Source: Microdochium bolleyi (Eukaryota; Ascomycota; Sordariomycetes; Xylariales; Microdochiaceae). From it: a DNA stretch of 64,000 nucleotides. Where the stretch lies: contig KQ964249.1 of the NCBI GenBank assembly GCA_001566295.1, forward strand, positions 186,001 through 250,000, in the 5' to 3' direction. A model generated the notes under the pieces. That model saw nothing but the letters and a program-made list of their open reading frames with translations, was not told the DNA's origin and did not search any database. Below, piece by piece: positions 55,863 to 64,000 of this stretch (its first letter is position 1; each line of letters starts with the position of its first letter). The position numbers and the translations under genes are program-made.

Positions 55863-55871
55863 ATATATATA
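55863..55871 (-). promoter_or_regulatory. TATA-like element of the O-methyltransferase gene
   Basis: TATATATAT on the minus strand, about 115 bp upstream of the ATG at 55749, close to the expected position for a fungal TATA box. Confidence 0.45.
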
Positions 55872-57717
55872 GTTCCACAGCTTCCCATGTGAGTGAGTTG
55901 ATCGTGGATTGGTGGGAGTCGGACTGAGACATAAGAATCCGGTCTGTAGTGCAGTGCCGCTACCGATGATCTAGCGTCGTCTCCTGCAGATCGGGCGTCT
56001 ATCAACTGGGCTGGGTGGACTAGACGATGGTGGATATCAGCCTAGGAGAGGCCGTTCACAGCGGAGCTAGAAGGCTACTGGTTGTCTTACAAGGAGGTGG
56101 CCATCGCGGACATCCCGTCTGGCTGAACTGGAACATGACTTCCTCAACGACAAGACAGTCCAGGTGGACCCGAGGACGGAAGACCAGCCCGGAAGCCCGC
56201 TTCGAATCTGCGCCGCAGGTGAGTTTGCAAAGAAGAAAAGTTGCTTCTGAGGTGGCTTGCGGTTGATTCGACGAGCAATGTCCGTGTTTCTCGTCGAGCG
56301 GCTGCATCGGTGTTGACAAAGGCGTTATCTCTGCGTCACGACTCGAAGGCACCAGTGTCTGGGAGCTTTGAGCCAGCGCGGAGGGCGGAAAGGTGAAGCT
56401 AGGCCGGGATGGCCATGAAAGCAACCGCAGGGATCGTTCAGGCGACGAGACAGCACCGGGACCTCAGCAAACAATCCCTTCACGAGCATTGAAGAACAGA
56501 CCTCTTGGCTTGGAACCAAGCGTGCAAAGGCGAAGCGCCCATGTGCGGAATTGTGCAATGGCTGCCCACCTTGGTAGGACGAGGGGCACAGATTCGTTTG
56601 CTTCGAGTATTGGTGCAGGAGTGGTGGCCCACGGCCAATTCTTCAGCCGCATTCACCAGGAGATATCACGATGCCGACAGCTTGCAACCTGCTGGTGAGG
56701 CCACGGTCCTAGACGCCGAGGAGGCCCAAGGCAAGCGAGGCCTACTTCGCGATGCAGACGACTTGATTGTGCCACGTTGGAACACGCGGCGTACGAGGCG
56801 ACCGGTGTGCTATCCCGTGTGTCGATCTGCATTGTGACGAACTTGCAAGGCGGTCGGGTCGTGTGACGAAGTGACGTTGGAGGAGAGATGCGAACGATTG
56901 GGCTCTGACGGAAGCAAGGGCCACCGGTCGTGGTGGAGATCCGGTCAGCTGGGACTACAAGGCCTCCCCGTGCCGTCCACTGCCTTCCATTTTGCTTTTT
57001 TGCTCGGCCCTGACCTTCGCTCCAGTGTCCAAGCTCCCGCTCTTTCCGCACACCGGCCACGGGAAACCGCACAGTGGGCTGCTGATCGGACCCTCCACTC
57101 TTCAGAGATCCAGACGTCTTCCCCTTTATTCGACTATCCAGTGGGTGGGTGATGACGACAGTCCGGGACGGGGACATCCGACACGAGGCTGACAGACTCG
57201 GCCGGCTCTCCAACAATGGCCGGTGTGGACGGTTTGGACGGCAGTCAGTGCGCGAACGCTTGTGCCTGTGCCTTCTTTTTCGTGCTCTTGCTACCTCGTC
57301 TTCGGGGCACAGAAGTAAGACTCTGCAATCTGGGCTCGCAGTAGCGGCTGATCGGGGCGTGGCTACCACGATCCCGGAATCAGCTGGTCTGAGCCCGGCA
57401 GGTTGATGCTTGAACACGACCGTCGTGCAGAGTTCCGTGTCTCAGCTGAGTCAAACTCGAAGGCACTCGGTCAAGGAGAGCCATTCACAGGACGGGCTCT
57501 GTCACCGTCTCCGTCTCCGGCACCGTCACCACGGCACGGCACTACCCGCTCTGCTCAAGACTGAGACTCGTGGCCGCGTCGCTAGCCCCAGCAGCGTCCG
57601 CGATCGGCCTCGGCAGCTCCAGGCGATGCGGCATCGTGCTTGCTGCCAGCTTGCCTGATCACCAGGTCCCCGTCCTGGCACACCCTCGGGGAAGCACAAA
57701 CTCACAGTCCTCCGGAG

Positions 57718-57726
57718 TACGGAGTA
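57718..57726. repeat. Recurrent 9-mer TACGGAGTA, copy 3
   Basis: Exact match within CCGGAGTACGGAGTACC, so GGAGTAC is directly duplicated. It lies about 300 bp upstream of the GH43 ATG. Confidence 0.6.
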
Positions 57727-58020
57727 CCATCTCACCCGTCAGCGACTCGGCCGCCCGGTGCTGGCTGTGCCAAGCATCCGTCGGGATGGGGACCAGCGGC
57801 TAAATCCAACTCCGTGTCCGAAAGCGCCGCCGGGCGCGGGGCATCTTCCGTGCACACCACCATTTAGCCGGCATTGACATTGTCACGCTCGACAACTTAC
57901 CCGCGATGGCTTCCTGCTTCTCAAATAAGGGCAGCCGGCCAGACTGCACTCTTCGTGCATCACAGAGGAGAGTACCTTGACACAATACAGCACTACTGAC
58001 ACGTCGGTCGAACCACCACA

Positions 58021-59802
58021 ATGCCGCCTGTCCGCAACCCTATCCTGCCGGGTTTCAACCCGGACCCTTCCGTCCTGCGCGTTGGCGATGACTACTACAT
58101 CGCGACGAGCACCTTCGAGTGGTACCCAGGCGTCCAGATCCACCACAGCAAGGACCTCGCCAATTGGGAGCTCGTCTCCCCGCGGCCGCTCAACCGCGCC
58201 AAGCAGCTCGACATGCGCGGCGACCCGGACAGCGGTGGCGTCTGGGCGCCCTGCCTCACCCACGACGGCGACAAGTTCTACCTCGTCTATACCGACGTCA
58301 AGCGCAAGGACGGCGACTTCAAGGATACCCACAACTATATCGTCACTGCCGACAAGGCCGAGGGGCCCTGGAGTGACCCCATCTACACCACCTCCTCCGG
58401 CTTCGACCCGTCCCTGTTCCACGACCCGGACACGGGCAAGAAGTACTTCATCAACATGATTTGCGACCACCGCCGCCGCCCGCAGTTCTTCGAGGGCATC
58501 GTCATGCAGGAGTTCGACGCTTCGAAGGGCGCCATGGTCGGCCCCCGCAAGAACATCTACCGCGGCAGCGACCTCGGCCTCGTCGAGGGTCCGCACTTGT
58601 ACAAGCGCAACGGGTGGTACTACCTCCTCACGGCCGAGGGCGGCACCGCGTATGGCCACGCCGCCACGCTCGCCCGCAGCAGGGACATCTGGGGCCCCTA
58701 CGAGACGCACCCAGAGAAGCACATCGTGTCCTCGAAAGACTCGCCCTTCGCCGCGCTCCAGCGCTCCGGGCACGGCGACATTGTCGACACCCCCGACGGC
58801 AAGAAGACATACCTCGTGCACCTGTGCGGCCGGCCGGTCACGCAGGAGCGGCGTTGCGTGCTGGGCCGCGAGACGGCGATCCAGGAGTGCGAGTGGCGCG
58901 ACGACGACTGGCTGTACGTCAAGAACGGGCCTGTCCCGAGCCTGTACGTCGAGGTCCCTGGCACCCGCGACGACGACAAGTACTGGGCCGAGCAGCGCTA
59001 CACCTTCTCCCCTGGTCCCTCCCCTTCTTCCTCGGGAGAGAGCAGCGACCGCGACACAGCAGCGGACGCCCTGCACAAGGACTTCCAGTGGCTCCGGACC
59101 CCTCTGCCCTCCCGCATCCTCTCCCTCACTGACACCCCCGGCGCCCTGACCCTCTACGGCCGGGAGTCTCCCGGGTCGTGGTTCGAGCAGTCCCTCGTGG
59201 CCCGCCGGCAGACGCACTTCTCCTACGACGCCGAGACGGTCCTGTCTGCAGGCTACTCCCCCGTTGACCCGCGCCAGCTCGCAGGCCTGACGGCGTACTA
59301 CTGCCGCTTCAACTTCTTCTACCTCGCCGTGTCCGGCACCAACGACGACTTCTACGACGAGACCAGCTACATCGAGCCCGGCGAGCGCGAGCTCGTCGTG
59401 CTCCAGTCCGAGGGCAGCTACCCGGGCAGCAAGCTCTCCCGGCCCATGGTCGAGCCCGTGCGGCTCCCCTCCCTGAGCAAGTTCGACGGGCGCATCAAGC
59501 TGCGCGTCGAGGTCCGCGGCGGGGAGCAGCTCAGGTTCTACTACGCCCTCGAGGACCTCTCGGCCGGGAGCGGAGCGAAGCAAGGCGAGGAGCCGAAGTG
59601 GGGCGAGCTCACGCAGGTCGGCCCCGTGCTTGACGCGAGCATCCTGTCCGACGAGTGCGGCGGGCACCTCGCGCACGGCAGCTTCACGGGCGCGTTCGTG
59701 GGCATGTCGGCCAACGACGTCAACGGCACGGGCCTGCCCGCGCGTTTCGAAGGGTTCGTGTACAAGCCCGTGAAGGGGGAGGCGGACCGGTACGAGGTGT
59801 AA
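58021..59802 (+). CDS. GH43 beta-xylosidase / alpha-arabinofuranosidase, cytosolic type
   Basis: Intronless 593-aa glycosidase without a signal peptide. The five-bladed propeller has NPILPGFNPDPSVLRVGDDYYIATS with the catalytic base Asp15, FDPSLFHDPDTGKKYF with the pKa-modulating Asp129, and LVEGPHLYKRNGWYYLL with the general acid Glu189. The C-terminal lectin-like beta-sandwich (approximately 400-590) follows. The fold and residues match GH43 subfamily 11-type xylosidases; these act on xylo-oligosaccharides imported into the cell, or on arabinose side chains. No transporter or other hydrolase gene adjoins it. An antisense 643-codon open frame covers the gene and is an artefact. Confidence 0.96.
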   Translation: MPPVRNPILPGFNPDPSVLRVGDDYYIATSTFEWYPGVQIHHSKDLANWELVSPRPLNRAKQLDMRGDPDSGGVWAPCLTHDGDKFYLVYTDVKRKDGDFKDTHNYIVTADKAEGPWSDPIYTTSSGFDPSLFHDPDTGKKYFINMICDHRRRPQFFEGIVMQEFDASKGAMVGPRKNIYRGSDLGLVEGPHLYKRNGWYYLLTAEGGTAYGHAATLARSRDIWGPYETHPEKHIVSSKDSPFAALQRSGHGDIVDTPDGKKTYLVHLCGRPVTQERRCVLGRETAIQECEWRDDDWLYVKNGPVPSLYVEVPGTRDDDKYWAEQRYTFSPGPSPSSSGESSDRDTAADALHKDFQWLRTPLPSRILSLTDTPGALTLYGRESPGSWFEQSLVARRQTHFSYDAETVLSAGYSPVDPRQLAGLTAYYCRFNFFYLAVSGTNDDFYDETSYIEPGERELVVLQSEGSYPGSKLSRPMVEPVRLPSLSKFDGRIKLRVEVRGGEQLRFYYALEDLSAGSGAKQGEEPKWGELTQVGPVLDASILSDECGGHLAHGSFTGAFVGMSANDVNGTGLPARFEGFVYKPVKGEADRYEV

Positions 59803-60438
59803 GAACGAGGACAATTCGCGATGGTTGAGGGTGCAAAGAAAAGCAGGGGAAGTTATACCGTGAACATGGCAGGCAGCCTATGTCTGCTGGAAGACACTCA
59901 GAGTAGCACAAAAGCATCGGATGCGAGCAGTCTGAAAATTTATGAAGAAAAAATAATTCACGTCACTAGTTGTAGTCGCATCAGAGCTTTTTCTGTTTGA
60001 TAAAGTGTATGGATTTGCAAGCTCGCTTTTGTTTATCCCGTCATCTACGCCACGTATCGAAACATTGTCGACGGATTGTGCTCTGCACAAAACAATGGAG
60101 TTGATACGAGTCCGTGTGTCAAATACAGGTTTGCAAAAGCCGTCAATTCGACCGCACAGAGAATTAAAGTGATGAAATCGGAAATTGTATTGATCATAAA
60201 GGAAAACGAGGCTTAACAGGGCAGATATCAGATAGTAAATGAGAACATGTTAGGAAAAGTAAAATGAAGTAAGAGAGTGCGCATGGCCAGGGATGTCCGT
60301 GTCAATGGGACATGCCGTCCATTGGCGTCTTGGGGGGGCTAGTAGTATGCAGCGGTAACGATTCGTAGTGCTCGTAATGTGTTGTGCTGCACGTAAAGTA
60401 CCAGCTGGGCGCACAGTGATTGCGTCTTTCTGTGAATC
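59803..60438. other. Convergent intergenic region
   Basis: 0.64 kb, AT-rich, between two stop codons. No ORF or repeat beyond scattered A/T runs. Confidence 0.45.
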
Positions 60439-62302
60439 TCACAGACTGAGGACGTTCACATCAGGCATGCTCCTCTGGCGCTTGTGCGCCCAGTCCTGCT
60501 GCGCGGAGGCCTTCCGCTTCTGGTTGATGGTGTTGAGCGGGCTGCTAGCGAGCTCAGAGGTTCTTCTCTGCTTCCTCAGCGGCGAGATGGGAACGTTAGT
60601 GCTGGCAATCCGGCCGTCCTTGATTCCGCGCAGGGTTCCTTCATAGTAAGGGCCGGAGAAGGCGAGGGACTCTCGTGTTGCCTTGCTACGGCTGATGAGT
60701 TGATGGTTCGCCTGATCACGACGGAAGGCGCCGACGAGATCCGCGTTGGTCTCGAAATGGTTCAAGAGAGAGGTCATGTCGTTTGACGCAGTGGTCGGGC
60801 GACCAATCGAACTGGGGGTGCACAGAATGGGATCGTCGTCTTTTTGCTCGCCCATGCCCTCGTCTCCGGAGAGTCCTTCAAACTCGTCGTCATCAAAGTC
60901 GATGAAGTCTTCCAGTTGAAGGTGCTTCTCTTCGTCCTCTTGGTTTTCTTCATCGCCGCCACTGTCTTCGAAGAAGTTGGTGTCTGGTGGAAGAGAGAAG
61001 AAGGCTTCCTCGGGACCTATGGCCTGTGTATTCATAAAGTCGCCGAAGGTGTTTGAAGACACCATGGCACTCATCATCATGTTGCCAGAGTTAACCATTG
61101 GCGAGGACTGCGGTTCGGCCTCGAACCACTGGAAGTTGAACTGTTCTGGGGATAAATCGAGGCCACCGCCTCGTCCGCCTTGTGGTGTAAAAATCATCAT
61201 CTTGCCAGTCTTTGGGTTGACAATGGCAATGGGCTTTTTCCGCGGGTTGTCCAAGGTGAAACGGCCAACACGTGGTTGGCCGCGGCGCGCTCTGATGATG
61301 GTCACGACCTCCGAGTCCGAGTCTTCTTCAGCCAGTTCTCGGGCTGTCTTGGGTCTCACAGGCTTGTCGTCCATCTCTTCTTCCTCATCCGTAGTGTCAC
61401 CATCGGCTGGAGTCGTCATATTAGTCATCGTTCAGGCGCAGTCCTGCCTCAAGATATCACTTACATCCGTACCCATCAAGTGACGAATCATCCATTTCTG
61501 GCGATGCCGCTTGGCTAGATTGGGCGGTAGAGTGGTCGTGGCGCTTCATCGGGGTGGCGAGGGGAGTGTTGTCCCCGTCGTCTTGCAGAGAACGCAGAAT
61601 TGTGTCAATGTCGGTCGACATGTTGTCGTCAAATGCCGAACCATGGTGTCCGTTCGAGAGGTCATGGCTGTGGAAGTCCCAGAAACCCGAGTCCGAGTTG
61701 TTGTCGTCGTCCTGATCACGCTCGATTTCGCGGCGGAATCCGGGATCGAGCGAACTTTGTGGTACGAAGATGTCCGGGAAGAAATCACGGTTGACGACAT
61801 CCTCGTCTGTCTCGGTCGAGTCGCCATCTGAAGAGTCGGGAACATCAAAACGGACTCTGCGCTCCACGGCCGAGTCGTTACCCAGAGACAAGCTATCTGT
61901 CTCTTCCTCCTTGATCGCATCGATTTCAACGTCAGACAAGATGCCGTCCCAGCTCGCGCCTTCCGCAGCGGAGCTGTTCTCGTCATCATCATCATCGTCG
62001 TCGTCATCCTCTTCTTCATCCTCCTCGTCTTCAGCATCACCAGCTTCATCGTCGCCTTCTTCGTCTTCTTCTTTGGGCTGAGGAGAGCTGCGGATGATGT
62101 GTGCCTCCTCAGCCGCCTCGACATCTTCCTCGTCGCTTTCATCAGATGTGAGATCGTCGAGATCAGAGTAACCGTCCTCGTCGGACAGGTCGAGCGATGA
62201 CGAGGAGTCCGATGCTCTTCGTCTTCGCACCGGTGCCTTGCCTTTGACCGGGGTCGTGGGCTGGCGCTTGATGCCCTTGGATACTTTTTTGTATGCAGGC
62301 AT
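60439..62302 (-). CDS. Acidic nuclear-type protein, function unknown
   Basis: Exons 62302-61465 and 61406-60439 (58-bp intron) give 601 aa. The start is MPAYKKVSKGIKRQ, with a basic RRRRAS stretch that could be a nuclear signal. Residues 40-120 are highly acidic (SDESDEEDVEAAEE, then EEDEEEDDDDDDDDDENS). The most ordered-looking segment is residues 321-354, RGQPRVGRFTLDNPRKKPI then AIVNPKTGKMMIFTP, a sequence probably widely conserved in filamentous fungi. The C-terminus is basic (KQRRTSELASSP, KRKASAQQDWAHKRQRS). I do not recognise a named family. Acidic-basic composition would suit a chromatin or histone-binding protein, but this is inference. Confidence 0.78.
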
Positions 62303-64000
62303 TGTGGTTGATGGGCCAATTTATGAGGTATCGGAGCAGTAAGTATACTTCCGGCCTCTCGTCGAAAGAGTCTTGTTTAAAGACAAATATGTTGTATGAT
62401 GTAGTAGTATCCGAAACTTGGAGGCTTCCTCCAGAACAGCCGGGTAGTCAAGTCGAAGCCCAAGAGCGGAAAGTCGGGCGGCGTGTTGTTCGCAGTATTG
62501 TGTATCGGAGACAGGCCCCCGGGCACCCTGGGCAATAAGCCGAGAGGTGCAGAAGCAGGGAGAGCCTGGGGAGAACTTCGTCGAGGTCGGGTCAGATTGA
62601 AAGATGCGCAAGGAGCTGACGGACTACGAGGCGTGAGGGAGGCCACGCCCCGCAGTGGGTGTTTACAGCTCAGCGACGGCCGAAGGCATGGTTCTCGACA
62701 AAGTTGATGGGTGTGATGCTCTGGACGGCGGGTAGGGCGACTTCGTTGTCTGGATTGGGTGCGGGTGGGTTGGTGGTTGTTGGAGGAGAGAAGGGAGGGG
62801 GTCGGCGTGAGGCCGAGAAAAACTGGTCGTAGTGCATCCAAACTTTTTTCCTGGCGGCGCCTGCCTGCCCCTTGCTGGGTAAGGTACGCCGCCCAGAGAC
62901 AGTGCTGTCCCGGCAGCCAGCGGGCCCTCAGCGGTGCACTGGGCGGGGTCCTTCAATTCTCCCAGCCTCGTCCCACTGCGCGGAGTAGATACGGAGTATG
63001 TACCCTGCCCTGCGTCCTCCAGGCAAGCTTCGATCATGTCTGTTGCATCTCGGACGGACGTCCTCGTGCCTCCCCACTGCCGCCCAGCTCCGTGCCCGCA
63101 TGAAGCTGCCCGCTTACGCCCTCCTATTCGCGCCCGAGTCCTGAGACGAGTCCGCTTTCTATTCACGTCTCCCCCGTCACCGCTCTTTCAACATCCCTCC
63201 TCCGCGTGCAATGTCTCGCAGACAGTGGCTCGACACGATCGGGAAGACCCTGCAATCTGGCCGTTAGGCCGGCCTGCGTGTATCGCGCTTGCTGTGTCGT
63301 CATGGCCGTCTTGACCCTGGCGTGGAGGGGTCGTTTTGACTGCCCGGTGACTCCTGGCATCGTGCTTTTTTTCCTTCTCCTGCTTCATCGCGACATTCAA
63401 CACACTGTACGGCCCGCCGCAATATCCACAACATCGAGCAGCTCACGCAGTCTACTGTGTACGGGCAGCCACTCTCCAAAACAACTAGCTCTAACGCATC
63501 ATCGTGACTGTCATATCACAGCCTATGGGAATTAGGGCGAGACAGACAGGCCAACGAGGACGAGGACGGGAACTCTCCTGCGGATGGGAGTCTGTGGGTG
63601 TTTCGGGAAGACACCTGGTTGGTCTCTTGGTTGGGTGACACAAGCTCCTTGTGCCTGTTCGGCACACACGTGGTTCTTTCCGATGGCCAGACCGTGCGCC
63701 CACATCGCCATCTGGCTTCATCCACGAGAGCGCCTACTTGTTTATGTAGCGACTATCAGCAGCCCTGATCACCCTCCCTCAAGCGACACTGTACCACAGA
63801 CAACCCGTTGCGTCCCCGCACCTCAATGCCTCTGAGAGGCACCAGATAATCCAACCTCATGCAGCCTCGAAGCGATGCCCCGCCAGCAATTCTGGGGGCA
63901 AGGCCCAGGGTCCTGAGTCCGTCCTGCAAGTGCTGGCCCACTCGTCCAATCTGGCCCGCCAAAAAATCTCCAGCGAATGACGTGGTCTGGCTGCCATGTC
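62303..64000. other. Right-end intergenic region
   Basis: 1.7 kb upstream of the acidic-protein gene to the window edge. Contains one TACGGAGTA copy (62990). The ORFs (126, 109 and 83 codons at 62934-63835) are not protein-like. No gene was identified. Confidence 0.45.
62990..62998. repeat. Recurrent 9-mer TACGGAGTA, copy 4
   Basis: Exact match in CGGAGTAGATACGGAGTATG, about 690 bp upstream of the acidic-protein ATG. Confidence 0.6.

Larger units (their letters stand above)
55750..58020. other. Intergenic region
   Basis: 2.3 kb between outward-facing genes. Contains the O-methyltransferase TATA-like site and one TACGGAGTA copy at 57718, with a nearby GAGTAC duplicate. I see no protein-like ORF. 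Confidence 0.45.

Noticed and set aside
57883..59814. 643-codon minus-strand ORF covering the GH43 gene
   Set aside because: It is exactly antisense to a well-supported glycosidase; its composition (Val/Leu/Gly/Arg/Asp-rich) is what GC-rich codon bias produces on the opposite strand.

Overview
The window is nuclear DNA from a filamentous ascomycete (Pezizomycotina, most likely a Sordariomycete). The signs are short introns (about 48-250 bp) with GTRNGT donors and CTRAY branch sites, GC-rich codon use, and single-copy eukaryotic genes on both strands separated by 0.3-4.5 kb. I see no bacterial-type operons, CRISPR arrays, rRNA, tRNA or intact transposons. I assigned 23 protein genes and worked out exon junctions by hand; frames close across every junction.

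Layout. 1-12.5 kb: the 5' part of a TFIIIB subunit gene (brf1, cut by the window edge), the signal peptidase catalytic subunit (sec11), a Cwf19 splicing factor, a FAR-17a/AIG1-like membrane protein, an F-box protein and a Yen1/GEN1-type XPG nuclease. 12.5-17 kb: a gene-poor stretch with an 8-bp minisatellite, then a BTB/POZ protein with a C-tract-rich leader. 19.7-25.2 kb: a compact housekeeping group: GPN1 GTPase, the shared RNA polymerase subunit Rpc10/Rpb12, a HIT hydrolase and an aldo/keto reductase. 28-35.4 kb: a TPT-family sugar-phosphate transporter, a GPI-anchored Ser/Gly-rich wall protein and a secreted cysteine-rich protein. 37.5-45.7 kb: a SAM methyltransferase, a sphingoid base kinase, Rrp1/Nop52 and an Ish1-type stress protein. 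47.7-62.3 kb: a membrane-anchored pepsin-fold protein without a full catalytic dyad, a GT8 glycosyltransferase, an O-methyltransferase, a cytosolic GH43 glycosidase and an acidic nuclear-type protein of unknown role.

Function. Three genes serve RNA polymerases directly: brf1 (Pol III initiation), rpc10 (subunit of all three polymerases) and gpn1 (polymerase import/assembly). rrp1 and cwf19 serve rRNA and mRNA processing. The rest are accessory metabolism, cell surface and secretion genes. They lie as independent, alternately oriented units; I see no biosynthetic cluster, since the two methyltransferases are 15 kb apart with no synthase between them.

I found no clearly new multi-gene system. 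The best leads are gene-level oddities: a 6-nt micro-exon in the transporter gene, an in-frame mitochondrial-type presequence upstream of the aldo/keto reductase, a 25-nt terminal exon in rpc10, introns at the same site in two different repeats of the Ish1 gene, a pepsin-fold protein and an O-methyltransferase with altered catalytic residues, and an intergenic 9-mer that recurs four times.
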